Shown: piece after piece, positions 26,487-35,485 of the stretch
How the letters are laid out: every line of letters starts with the position of its first letter
Position numbering within the stretch: position 1 is the first letter of the stretch
The notes under the pieces: model-generated
Seen by the model: only the letters and a program-made list of their open reading frames with translations
The model's database searches: none
Told to the model about the DNA's origin: nothing
NCBI RefSeq assembly: GCF_008086205.1
Contig: NZ_VSKK01000001.1
Coordinates: 1,054,001-1,118,000, forward strand
DNA: 64,000 nt
Direction of reading: 5' to 3'
Origin: Bizionia myxarmorum
Lineage (GTDB): Bacteria; Bacteroidota; Bacteroidia; Flavobacteriales; Flavobacteriaceae
Position numbers and translations under genes: made by a program

Positions 26487-26909
26487 ATGGAAGACAATAG
26501 AATCATAAAAGTTTTTTTGGACAATGATCCGAAGCCGTTTGCATCTTTTGCACCACCGGTTAAAATTGTATTGGATACGACTAAAATACCAGATGGTAAA
26601 CATGTTTTAAAAATTGTGGCTAAATCCTCAAACAATATAGAAGGTATTCGAGAAATTCCTTTTATTGTACGAAATGGTCCTGAAATTGCTGTAGTTGGTT
26701 TAAAAGAAAATGAAACGGTAGATTCACATATTCCTATAACTATCAACGCTTATGGAAGTGAAACATCTGACTTTTTTGTAATCCGTGGTTCTGAAACACC
26801 AAAAGCCATTCCAGCTTGGGTTTGGGCCTTATTAATTGCCTTTTTCGCCTTTGGTTTGTTTTATTTAGTTATGTATTGGAATCCGGATCTTTACAAATCT
26901 TTCTTTTAA
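26487..26909 (+). CDS. membrane-anchored Ig-like protein of the oxidase operon
   Basis: A 140-residue protein with no signal peptide. Residues 1-100 read as a beta-sandwich (VKIVLDTTKIPDGKHVLKIVA, IREIPFIVRNGPEIAVVG), followed by one C-terminal membrane helix (about 108-130) with an AIPAWVWALL start. The topology suggests a tail-anchored accessory subunit. It is the last gene of the oxidase operon; its stop overlaps the convergent Kelch gene by 4 bp. Function unknown. Confidence 0.6.
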   Translation: MEDNRIIKVFLDNDPKPFASFAPPVKIVLDTTKIPDGKHVLKIVAKSSNNIEGIREIPFIVRNGPEIAVVGLKENETVDSHIPITINAYGSETSDFFVIRGSETPKAIPAWVWALLIAFFAFGLFYLVMYWNPDLYKSFF

Positions 26910-28495
26910 TTTTTAATAAATTTACTAGTGAAATGCTCTTGGGAATTTCTAGCTTTAATAATATAAATTCCCACAGATAATTCAGAAATATTGAAGTGCT
27001 GATTTTCTTCAAATTCGCCTGCAAACGTTTTTACTAATTTGCCAGAAATATCGTAAATCTGTAATTCTGAAATAGCTTGGTTTAAAGAGAAGGTGTTTTT
27101 TGTTGGAGACGGATAAAGGAGCAAGGTCGAATTTGAATCTCCAATAGCATCCATTGATAAAGTGGGATTTAAAGTGCCTTCCAAAGAAATAGTCAGCGTA
27201 TAATTATTATTGTAAGTTACAGTCACAGAACCAAGCATATTATCCTGTGCCGTGTTATTAAGCAAAGCCTGAATGGTTAAACTGCTATTTGCCGCAACTA
27301 ACAAGTTCGAATAATTAGAAGCGAGTTCATATTCAGTTCCGGAAATGGAAATAGTATCAATATAGGTTCCTGTTGTTCCATTCAAATTATTTAAGATGAT
27401 GTCAATTGTGACGCTTCCAAAATCTTCACCATATTCAAATGTTTTAGTGGTTTCATCTGAAGAGAACATACTGTTTATGTTAGCCTCTCCTGTAATATTT
27501 CCTGTACCATAATATTCCATTTTCCGTATCGGTATACCTCCGGAAGATCCAGCTACAACGTAAATTGTATTACCAGAAATAATAGGTTGAAAGCCGTGTC
27601 TAGGATAGTTTAAACTATTTCTAGTAGTCCATGTATTTGTTTCAGTATTAAAAGATTCTACTTTAGAAACTTGACCATTATCGGGTCTGTTGAAGGTTGT
27701 TTCACCGCCTAAAGTAAAAATTTCATTATTAAAAATAGCCACTCCTAAACCGGCTCTTGGAGTTGGGATATTTTGGCTCGACCCTAATGAGGACCATTCT
27801 GAAGTATTAAAATCGTAGACATCTACTTCGGGGACTTGAGGCTCAAATAATCCGCCAGGACCACCCGTTAACCTGCCGCCAACTGCGTATAATTTGCTGC
27901 CAAAAACGGCTGCCTGAAAATGATCACGAGCATGCGGTGCGTTATTTAGCGGTGTCCAAATTCCAGTTACAGGATTGAATTCATCTAAATATGGAACATA
28001 GCCGCCACTATGTCCGTTTGTATTGCCACCAATTACATAAAATTTATTATTGTAAACTACCAATCCAGCAGACCCGCGTTTTCTAGTTTCCGGTATTTCC
28101 GTGCCTTGAATCCATTGATCTGTAGCTGGATTATACATAAAAACATTATCTGCGTTTTCTTCAGGATTGGGAACATTCGTTTTAAAAGCGCCAATAACCC
28201 AAATTAAACCCTGATAATTAACCGCTTGAAAATGATTAAATGAAAATGGAGCCGAGCTGCCTCGAGTCCAAGTATTAGTTGCATAATCATAAATATCTAA
28301 TGTTTGCGAGGCTTCACGACCGCCAAATAAAAAGAATTTATCACCTACTTGAACAAATCCACACTCATGTCTGGCTGTATAATTTTCACTTTCATCAACT
28401 TCTATCCATGTTTGCGCATTTGCCAACTGTGTATTTACAATTAGTAATAGTAAAATGCATAGTGTAAGTGGATAGTTAAAAAATAAGCGTTTCAT
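26906..28495 (-). CDS. secreted Kelch-repeat protein with type IX secretion sorting domain
   Basis: A 529-residue protein: signal peptide (1-27, ending NAQ), about six Kelch units (residues 45-345; repeated GG doublets as in FFLFGGRE, FYVIGGNT, LYAVGGRL, IFTLGGET, IYVVAGSS) forming a beta-propeller, a short beta-sandwich (about 350-445), and a C-terminal type A sorting domain (about 455-529: LLLYPSPTKN and LQIYDISGKLVKTF, GIYIIKA). The tail directs export and surface attachment by the type IX system. Binding partner unknown. Confidence 0.85.
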   Translation of the reverse strand: MKRLFFNYPLTLCILLLLIVNTQLANAQTWIEVDESENYTARHECGFVQVGDKFFLFGGREASQTLDIYDYATNTWTRGSSAPFSFNHFQAVNYQGLIWVIGAFKTNVPNPEENADNVFMYNPATDQWIQGTEIPETRKRGSAGLVVYNNKFYVIGGNTNGHSGGYVPYLDEFNPVTGIWTPLNNAPHARDHFQAAVFGSKLYAVGGRLTGGPGGLFEPQVPEVDVYDFNTSEWSSLGSSQNIPTPRAGLGVAIFNNEIFTLGGETTFNRPDNGQVSKVESFNTETNTWTTRNSLNYPRHGFQPIISGNTIYVVAGSSGGIPIRKMEYYGTGNITGEANINSMFSSDETTKTFEYGEDFGSVTIDIILNNLNGTTGTYIDTISISGTEYELASNYSNLLVAANSSLTIQALLNNTAQDNMLGSVTVTYNNNYTLTISLEGTLNPTLSMDAIGDSNSTLLLYPSPTKNTFSLNQAISELQIYDISGKLVKTFAGEFEENQHFNISELSVGIYIIKARNSQEHFTSKFIKN

Positions 28496-28730
28496 ATAGT
28501 AACATTTCAGTTTTAAAAAGAAATTATTTAGTACAAGTTATTCGTTTTAAGCACGATAGACGGTATGGTTTGACTGAATTTCGATAAAAGTTTCGTTTTT
28601 TCCGATTATATAATAAAACAATCTTGGTTTTTCAAGTGGAATTATTCAATCTAAAAGGCTTTTTATGTTATGAAGGAGATCACGACGCGACCAACGCTAA
28701 TAAGTTGTATTTTTACTTAAATTATTACAC

Positions 28731-31127
28731 ATGTCACTTAATAGTCAATTTACTTCGCCCATGGAATTGCTTATCAGTTTTGATACGTTGTTTCAACAAT
28801 ATGAACAATTAGCGCAACACCCTAATCCGTTAATATCGGAAAAGGCCCGATCTATTTTGCATTTAGGTGAACAATTTCCAGAATTAAGACATGGATTTGC
28901 TGATGTGACTATTTTAAAAAATCGCGAAAAGGAAATTGCCGAAATTCTTCAAGATTTATTTAGCAGTTTACTCACACACAATGAAATAAAAGCGGCTTCG
29001 GTTCCATTTCATGATACTATTTTTAACCTCTCATCTCGTTTTCACGATATTATTAGCAAATCGGGCAGCCAATTTCAGTTGGAAATTAAGAACATGGCAG
29101 AAAATGAAAGGTATATCATGGCTTGTACTATTATCTTAAATGATTGCTACAACTATAATTTGAACCTGAAAAGACCTTTTCACTACGAAATACCCGATAA
29201 AAATGGCATTATGCGTTATTATAAAATACTTTATAATGCGAATTTTACCGAAATAATTAAAACGGATAAAGCACCAAACATCACCCAAGAAGATGTTGAT
29301 GAATTATTGGATAATTATGATAATATTATGCTATGGAAGCAAAAATTTCCAGAAAACAGTTACATTTTTAAAGGTTTTGTCATCTCAAATATTTTTGATG
29401 TCACGGATGACTTTGCTATTTCTGAAATAAAATCCAATTTAATTGCAGAAGGGAAACGTCAAGATAAAAACTTCATAAAAGATCTTCAATCTATATTTCA
29501 ATCCTTTTTAAGAATTCCAGATATTCGGGTGGGCTTTTCGGTTTTCAATAAAGATGAAGGTATTTTTGAGCGTGTTTATGGTGAAGGCATGCATAGTTTT
29601 CTGCTGAATGACAATCCCATGGGAAATTGCGCTGATATGCTGTGTAAGTCATCCTATAAAAGATTATTAAAAGAAAAAAAACACATTTCAGTTTCTAACA
29701 TAGAAAAAGCCTATAAAGAAACTCAAGGCAAAGTGCCACACATAAAAGTGCTTAATGATCAAGGCTTTAAAAGTGCCATTTTTGCACCAATAGCAAATAA
29801 AGATGGTTTAATGGGTATTTTGGAATTAGTATCTCATCAACCCAAAGCATTAAATAGCATCAACGCCAATAAATTGGAAGATGTTATGCCTTATATCGTA
29901 GCAACGGTTGAGCGCAGTAAATCTGATCAGGAAAATTTAATAGAAGCTGTAATACAGCAGGAGTGCACCTCTATTCACCCTAGTGTGCATTGGCGATTTA
30001 AACAAGCTGCCCAATACTTTATTAAGGAGAATATTATTTTAAAGAAAAATGTGCCCTTTGGCAAAATCGCTTTTGAAAACGTCTATCCGCTATTTGGGCA
30101 AATTGATGTAAAAGGTTCATCAGAAGCTAGAAATTTGGCGACTCAAAAAGATTTATCAGATCAATTAAAGCAAACAAAACATTTTATTGAAAAAGCAAAT
30201 AATCTCATTAAAATGCCCATTTTTGAACAAATAACATTTCAAATTAATGCTTATTTAAAACAATTGGAAACGTATTTTAAAGTGGATAGTGAACATGTTA
30301 TTACCCAGTTTTTAAAAAATGATGTTACACCGTTATTAGAGCTAATTTCTAAAAAGAACCTTGCATTAAAACTGGAAATAGATGACTATTTTTCAAGAAT
30401 AAATTCAGATTTAAGCATATTATATCATCACAGAAAGAATTATGATAGAACTATTGGTTTGATAAATAAAAACATGTCGACTATCATGGATAATAAGCAA
30501 ATTGAAGCACAAAAAATGTATCCGCACTTTTTTGAACGTTTTAAAACCGATGGCGTAGAGCACAATATGTACATTGGCGAATCCATTACACGAGAAGATA
30601 GTTTTAGCCTTATTTACCTTTATAACTTACGACTTTGGCAAATACAGGTAATGTGTGAAATGGAAAACGAATTTTATAATAATCAGGATTTATACCCACT
30701 TTCATTGGATGTCGCGTCTATGATTCTGGTCTTTAATCAGCCGCTATCTATTCGTTTTAGAATGGATGAAAAGCAATTTGATGTAGATGGAACCTATAAT
30801 GCACGATATGAAGTGGTGAAAAAACGCGTAGATAAAGCATTCATAAAAGGAACAACAGAACGTATTACCGCAAAAGGAAAATTAAGCATCGTGTTTTCCC
30901 AGCAAGATGATGAAACGGAATACTTAAAATATATTCACTTTTTTCAAGCCAAAAATATTTTAGGCTCGGAATTGGAAGTCTTGGAATTGGAGGATTTACA
31001 AGGCGTAACAGGCTTAAAGGCCATTCGTGTTAGTATTTTGTATAATAACAAAATGAAGGAAGAAACCAGCTATTTTACCTATCATGATGTTATAGATATT
31101 ATAGGAAATCAAAATTTTGCATCTTAA
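28731..31127 (+). CDS. large GAF-domain protein of unknown function
   Basis: A 798-residue soluble protein. Residues about 260-400 form a GAF-like domain (IPDIRVGFSVFNKDEGIFERVYG, FKSAIFAPIANKDGLMGILELVS). The remaining helical regions (1-250 and 410-798) match no domain I recognise, and no kinase, HTH, cyclase or GGDEF motif is seen. GAF domains bind small ligands including cyclic nucleotides. Its 3' end overlaps by 29 bp with the convergent HD/Pycsar-effector-type gene. The 235-bp gap upstream shows no further gene or clear promoter. Confidence 0.65.
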   Translation: MSLNSQFTSPMELLISFDTLFQQYEQLAQHPNPLISEKARSILHLGEQFPELRHGFADVTILKNREKEIAEILQDLFSSLLTHNEIKAASVPFHDTIFNLSSRFHDIISKSGSQFQLEIKNMAENERYIMACTIILNDCYNYNLNLKRPFHYEIPDKNGIMRYYKILYNANFTEIIKTDKAPNITQEDVDELLDNYDNIMLWKQKFPENSYIFKGFVISNIFDVTDDFAISEIKSNLIAEGKRQDKNFIKDLQSIFQSFLRIPDIRVGFSVFNKDEGIFERVYGEGMHSFLLNDNPMGNCADMLCKSSYKRLLKEKKHISVSNIEKAYKETQGKVPHIKVLNDQGFKSAIFAPIANKDGLMGILELVSHQPKALNSINANKLEDVMPYIVATVERSKSDQENLIEAVIQQECTSIHPSVHWRFKQAAQYFIKENIILKKNVPFGKIAFENVYPLFGQIDVKGSSEARNLATQKDLSDQLKQTKHFIEKANNLIKMPIFEQITFQINAYLKQLETYFKVDSEHVITQFLKNDVTPLLELISKKNLALKLEIDDYFSRINSDLSILYHHRKNYDRTIGLINKNMSTIMDNKQIEAQKMYPHFFERFKTDGVEHNMYIGESITREDSFSLIYLYNLRLWQIQVMCEMENEFYNNQDLYPLSLDVASMILVFNQPLSIRFRMDEKQFDVDGTYNARYEVVKKRVDKAFIKGTTERITAKGKLSIVFSQQDDETEYLKYIHFFQAKNILGSELEVLELEDLQGVTGLKAIRVSILYNNKMKEETSYFTYHDVIDIIGNQNFAS

Positions 31128-32298
31128 AAGAAATGGCAAAAGCCAATACAGAAACTATAATGCCAATCATAAAAATAGAATAGGTAACTCTTAAAATTCG
31201 GTATTTTCTATCTAAAACTTTTCCTAAAAAATAAAGATCTTTTGTCAAGGAGTTATATACGTAATTTTTATCTTTTAATAGTTCGCTAACCGCCCATTCA
31301 AATTCTTTAAGTTCCATTTTGTGAAAATTTCCAAAGAAACTTAAATTCACGCGTTTTTCGGCAATGTCCTCTTTAGTAAATTCACCACGTGTAACATTTG
31401 GTCTAGTTGCTAAAACAGATAAAACTATAGTGATTACACTAAATAAAATAAAAATAATGGTCGGAATTATTAAATAGCTATTAGAAGGGTTATCCAATTT
31501 TGAAAACAAATTAGAAATAACCAAAGAAATAATAATAGCATTTACAGAGAGTAAAATATTTGCTTTGGTGTCCGCAATATCACTTAATTTAATATGGTTT
31601 CTTAAGGCAACTCTATAAAACGTTTGAATTCCTCGCTCTGGACTTTCGCTTTTATATTGCGCTTTATATTTAGCTTTGAGTTTTTCCTTCTTTAATTTTT
31701 TATTAAATTTATTTTTAGAACTTATTAAAGCTGATAGGTTTTTTTCCTTCTGATGCTGCCAATTTTTCAGAGCATAATCTGAATAAAAAACATGTCTTTC
31801 AGAAAGCATTTTAATGTTTTCGTCCAGCCATTCGCTCGCTGAAAACTTCACAATACCTTGAATTTCTAATTCTCTACGTAAAAATTCGCTAGTTTCCTGG
31901 AAGTATTCTTTACCAAAATGAGAACAATCTGCATCACAAATAATTTTCTCATGAAGCGTTTCTGGTATGATTTCAAATCGAGTCGCCATAATACAAGCCT
32001 TTACAGCTTCTATGGTTTTAGTGTTAACATTATTATCCTTTAAAAAATCTTCGGCAATTTGAGCGCTTTCACTTTCATGATCGTCAATTGTTTTTGTGTA
32101 ACCGGTATCATGAAATATAGCCGCTAATTGAAGCATGTTTGAATCTGCTTCAGAAATATCTGAATTGTCTATTATTTCGCGTAAACTTTTAACAACGCGC
32201 TCCGTGTGGGTTTGATTGTGATATACAAAAGAGGCATCTAATTGACTTTTAAATAAATCAAAAACATAGGCTTCCGCTTTTTCAATAATATTTGTCAT
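31099..32298 (-). CDS. HD-domain phosphohydrolase fused to Pycsar-effector-type (PycTM/DUF5706) membrane domain
   Basis: A 399-residue protein from the ATG at 32298 (a TTG 11 codons earlier is rejected). Residues 5-150 are an HD phosphohydrolase: YHNQTHTERVV, AAIFHDTGY with the HD pair, DDHESESA, CDADCSHFG. After a very basic linker (about 185-210), residues 215-399 match PycTM: HIKLSDIADTKANILLSVNA, two adjacent helices, a soluble segment, and a last helix (about 375-395). In Pycsar defence, PycTM responds to cCMP or cUMP and damages the membrane. No uridylate/cytidylate cyclase is adjacent, so function here may be housekeeping or self-limiting via the HD domain. Confidence 0.8.
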   Translation of the reverse strand: MTNIIEKAEAYVFDLFKSQLDASFVYHNQTHTERVVKSLREIIDNSDISEADSNMLQLAAIFHDTGYTKTIDDHESESAQIAEDFLKDNNVNTKTIEAVKACIMATRFEIIPETLHEKIICDADCSHFGKEYFQETSEFLRRELEIQGIVKFSASEWLDENIKMLSERHVFYSDYALKNWQHQKEKNLSALISSKNKFNKKLKKEKLKAKYKAQYKSESPERGIQTFYRVALRNHIKLSDIADTKANILLSVNAIIISLVISNLFSKLDNPSNSYLIIPTIIFILFSVITIVLSVLATRPNVTRGEFTKEDIAEKRVNLSFFGNFHKMELKEFEWAVSELLKDKNYVYNSLTKDLYFLGKVLDRKYRILRVTYSIFMIGIIVSVLAFAISFKMQNFDFL

Positions 32299-32460
32299 AA
32301 ATTTGATATCAAGGATACTTTGGACGTACAAATTACTAAAAAATTACGTCAAAATTCACTTTAGTTGGGTTTCAGTTCATTGTAAGGATAATGTTGAAAA
32401 ACCGACTATGAAACCAGTTGTTTGCATTTTGTAACATTGTAAATTACTACAGGTTTTTGA

Positions 32461-32474
32461 TTGATTTTAATCAA
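32461..32474. promoter_or_regulatory. FNR/CRP-type palindrome ahead of msrB
   Basis: TTGAT-TTTA-ATCAA is a second perfect TTGAT-N4-ATCAA box, ending 42 bp before the msrB start, in the 218-bp gap divergent with the HD-PycTM gene. It could control either direction. Its closeness to the coding start fits a site overlapping or downstream of the promoter as well as an activator site. Confidence 0.55.
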
Positions 32475-32516
32475 GATTTGTAAACTTGTTTTTATAACCA
32501 AAAGAAAGAGAATAGT

Positions 32517-32969
32517 ATGATAACATGGAAAGAAGTCATTAGTTATAGTGTTAATGGTAATCCAGAACCAGATCATCGAGTGGAAAAAACTGAAGATGAA
32601 TGGCGCGAAATTTTAACAAACGAGCAATTCAGAATTACTAGAAAAAAAGGAACAGAAATGGCTGGAACCGGTGCGCTTTGTAGTGCTCATGAAGCTGGAA
32701 AATATAATTGTGTTTGTTGTAATGCACCTTTATTTGATTCCACTATAAAATTTGCATCTAGTTCAGGATGGCCAAGTTTTACGCAACCAATTGTAGAAAA
32801 TGCTATTAAATATGATAAAGATTCAACATATGGCATGGTGCGCGTTGAGGTGATGTGTAATGTGTGCGATTCGCATTTAGGACATGTTTTTCCTGATGGT
32901 CCAGAACCTAGTGGTTTGCGTTATTGTGTGAATTCAGAGTCTTTGGTATTGGATAAAACCGAAAAATAG
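32517..32969 (+). CDS. msrB: peptide-methionine (R)-S-oxide reductase MsrB
   Basis: A 150-residue enzyme reducing R-methionine sulfoxide in proteins. Two zinc CxxC pairs (CVCC near 62 and CNVC near 118), GWPSF near 87, and the catalytic Cys in RYCVNSESL near 141. No signal peptide, so cytosolic. It starts a run of sulfoxide-repair genes; msrA follows by 9 nt. Confidence 0.95.
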   Translation: MITWKEVISYSVNGNPEPDHRVEKTEDEWREILTNEQFRITRKKGTEMAGTGALCSAHEAGKYNCVCCNAPLFDSTIKFASSSGWPSFTQPIVENAIKYDKDSTYGMVRVEVMCNVCDSHLGHVFPDGPEPSGLRYCVNSESLVLDKTEK

Positions 32970-32978
32970 ATAGCCAGC

Positions 32979-33560
32979 ATGGGCAATAATTTACAAATCA
33001 TGATTGTTGGTGCTGGGTGTTTTTGGTGTATGGAAGCCGTTTTTAATGAAATTAGAGGTGTTGAAAAGGTGGTGTCTGGATTTATGGGCGGAACCGTTCC
33101 TGGAAAGCCAACGTATCGTGAAGTATGTTCTGGATTAACGGGTCATGCAGAAGTTGTTCAAATTTGGTTTAATGAAAGCGACATTTCTTATACGGACTTA
33201 TTGCATTTTTTTTTTGCAATTCACGATGCTACGCTTTCTTATGCCCGTAAAAATTTAGGGACGTATGGATCTCAATACCGTTCTGTATTGTTTTATAAAT
33301 CGGAAAGTCAAAAAGCGACTGCGGAATATGTCATTCATGAATTACAGGAAAGGAACCCAAAGCCCATTCTAACCGAAGTGAAATTAGCTACACTATTCCA
33401 CGAAGCGGAATTAGAGCATCAAGACTATTATAAAAATAACCCAAATGCTTCTTATTGTATGACAATTATTGTCCCTAAATTGGGAATTCTACATCAGAAA
33501 TTTTCTGAAAAGTTAAAATATTCAAATTGCCTTTTATCGAATTCAATGAATATTAAATGA
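32979..33560 (+). CDS. msrA: peptide-methionine (S)-S-oxide reductase MsrA (copy 1)
   Basis: A 193-residue enzyme with the active-site GAGCFWCMEAVF (Cys near 14), GYR-type SQYRSVLFY near 105, ELEHQDYY near 148. An extra Cys near 161 (SYCM) could resolve the sulfenic acid. The start follows msrB by 9 nt; the two cover both sulfoxide stereoisomers. No export signal. Confidence 0.93.
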   Translation: MGNNLQIMIVGAGCFWCMEAVFNEIRGVEKVVSGFMGGTVPGKPTYREVCSGLTGHAEVVQIWFNESDISYTDLLHFFFAIHDATLSYARKNLGTYGSQYRSVLFYKSESQKATAEYVIHELQERNPKPILTEVKLATLFHEAELEHQDYYKNNPNASYCMTIIVPKLGILHQKFSEKLKYSNCLLSNSMNIK

Positions 33561-33580
33561 GGTTTAATCAGTTGAAAATC

Positions 33581-33594
33581 ATGATTTTTATCAA
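33581..33594. promoter_or_regulatory. near-match FNR/CRP-type site between msrA and selO
   Basis: ATGAT-TTTT-ATCAA differs at one position from TTGAT-N4-ATCAA. It overlaps a perfect 14-bp palindrome AAAATCATGATTTT (33575-33588). Third such site in the window, and second in the msr island. Confidence 0.35.
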
Positions 33595-33609
33595 ATTTTT
33601 TAATATATA

Positions 33610-33630
33610 AAAATGTCAATATGACATTTT
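33610..33630. repeat. inverted repeat between msrA and selO
   Basis: AAAATGTCA-ATA-TGACATTTT is a perfect 9-bp dyad with a 3-base loop, 50 bp after the msrA stop, with a short T-rich right arm. It may be a terminator for msrBA or an operator. Confidence 0.45.
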
Positions 33631-33693
33631 CTCATCTGTTAAAGTAGGCTGATTTTGCTTCCGAATTACGTAACTTATACTCAAATTGAAAAG

Positions 33694-33741
33694 GTGATTC
33701 TTTAAGCGAAATATGATAAATTTAATCGCTTAAAGAATCAC
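33694..33741. promoter_or_regulatory. 16-bp perfect hairpin just before selO
   Basis: GTGATTCTTTAAGCGA and its exact complement TCGCTTAAAGAATCAC flank a 16-base A/T loop. The right arm ends 20 bp before the selO ATG. No T-run follows, so it is not a standard terminator. In mRNA it would be a stable stem next to the translation start; as DNA it could be a wide operator. Confidence 0.6.
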
Positions 33742-33761
33742 AATGAAAAGGAATTATTAAA

Positions 33762-35336
33762 ATGACTGAAAATTTAAAACTAAACATAAAAGATAAATTT
33801 AATACCGAATTACCAGCGGATCCTATTTTGGAAAATTCCAGAAGACAGGTTTCAAAAGCTTGCTTTTCTTTGGTTAAACCAAAGCTAACAGAGAATCCAG
33901 AAATGTTACATGTTTCAGATGACATGCTTATAAATTTGGGTTTAACCGAAGCTGATAGTCATTCCGAGCAATTTTTAAAGGTGTTTACGGGTAATACAGT
34001 TTTAGAAAACACCCATCCTTACGCCATGTGTTATGGCGGACATCAATTTGGGAATTGGGCTGGGCAATTAGGGGATGGTCGCGCTATTAATTTATTTGAA
34101 ATAGAACATAATCATACCAATTGGGCCGTGCAGCTTAAAGGTGCTGGTGAAACGCCTTATTCTAGAACAGCAGATGGTTTGGCAGTATTACGCTCATCAA
34201 TCCGGGAATATTTATGCAGTGAAGCCATGTTTCATTTAGGTGTTCCAACTACCCGCGCTTTATCTCTAGCTTTATCCGGTGATTCCGTTTTAAGAGATAT
34301 GTTATATGATGGCAATTCAGCTTATGAAAAAGGGGCGATAGTTACGCGTGTTTCCCCGAGTTTTTTGCGTTTTGGTAGTTATGAAATTTTATCATCTAGA
34401 CAAGATGTAGCAACATTAAAAACTTTAGTAGACTATACTATAAAACATCATTTTTCACATTTAGGAGTTCCTTCAAAAGAAAGCTATATCCAATTTTTTG
34501 CAGAAGTTTCACAACGCACTTTAGAAATGATTATTCATTGGCAGCGCGTAGGTTTTGTGCATGGCGTAATGAACACAGATAATATGTCTATTCTAGGTTT
34601 AACCATTGATTATGGACCGTATGGATGGCTGGAAGATTTTGATTTTGGTTGGACGCCAAACACAACAGATAGTCAGCATAAACGTTATAGATACGGAAAT
34701 CAACCCAATATGGGACTTTGGAATCTATACCAATTAGCCAATGCTTTGTATCCATTAATAGAAGATGCGAAACCATTAGAAGCCGTATTAGATGCTTATA
34801 AAACGGATTTTGAAGTAGAATCTTTAAACATGATGCGTTCCAAATTAGGCTTGCAAAGAGAAGAAGATTCAGATCAAAAATTAATGCAGGATTTGGAAGA
34901 TAATCTGCAACTTTCTGAAACAGATATGACTATTTTCTTCAGAAATTTAAGTCAATTTACTAAAGACAATCATGCAGAAGGATTAAAAGTAGTGGCAGAT
35001 GCTTTTTATGTTCCAAATGAAATTTCATCGGAAATTAGACAGAAATGGAATATATGGTTTCAACTTTATGCCAAACGTCTAGAGACTGAAACGCTTTCGG
35101 ATTCTGAACGTAAAGAACTGATGAATGCTGTGAATCCTAAATATGTGTTGCGAAATTATATGTCGCAATTAGCCATAGATGACGCCGATAAAGGAAATTA
35201 TGATTTGATTGATGAATTATTTCAACTGTTAAAAAAACCGTATTCTGAGCAGCCAAAATATGAAAAATGGTTTGCTAAACGTCCGGATTGGGCACGACAT
35301 AAAGTGGGTTGTTCCATGCTGTCTTGTAGTTCATAA
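33762..35336 (+). CDS. selO: protein adenylyltransferase SelO (YdiU)
   Basis: A 524-residue pseudokinase-fold enzyme that AMPylates proteins and protects against oxidative stress. Motifs: YGGHQFGNWAGQLGDGRA near 90, QLKGAGETPYSRTADG near 125, HGVMNTDNMSILG near 268 with the metal-binding Asn/Asp, DYGPYGW near 287. The C-terminus is CSMLSCSS, a Cys version of the redox tail that carries selenocysteine in animals. Placement among Msr genes fits its redox role. Confidence 0.93.
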   Translation: MTENLKLNIKDKFNTELPADPILENSRRQVSKACFSLVKPKLTENPEMLHVSDDMLINLGLTEADSHSEQFLKVFTGNTVLENTHPYAMCYGGHQFGNWAGQLGDGRAINLFEIEHNHTNWAVQLKGAGETPYSRTADGLAVLRSSIREYLCSEAMFHLGVPTTRALSLALSGDSVLRDMLYDGNSAYEKGAIVTRVSPSFLRFGSYEILSSRQDVATLKTLVDYTIKHHFSHLGVPSKESYIQFFAEVSQRTLEMIIHWQRVGFVHGVMNTDNMSILGLTIDYGPYGWLEDFDFGWTPNTTDSQHKRYRYGNQPNMGLWNLYQLANALYPLIEDAKPLEAVLDAYKTDFEVESLNMMRSKLGLQREEDSDQKLMQDLEDNLQLSETDMTIFFRNLSQFTKDNHAEGLKVVADAFYVPNEISSEIRQKWNIWFQLYAKRLETETLSDSERKELMNAVNPKYVLRNYMSQLAIDDADKGNYDLIDELFQLLKKPYSEQPKYEKWFAKRPDWARHKVGCSMLSCSS

Positions 35337-35485
35337 ATTACGTCAAATCGCGTGAATTTTATTTGTTTTTACGAATGAAATTAGTATCGAGAATCGTGTT
35401 ATAAACATGTTCATTTGCAGGCGAGAAAATACACATTGAAAATTAGATAAGAAAAACACAATACAAATAATAAATAAAACAGAAA

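Noticed and set aside
28624-28812. A 62-codon plus-strand frame before the GAF gene
   Set aside because: It overlaps the real start at 28731 in another frame and has no recognisable domain.
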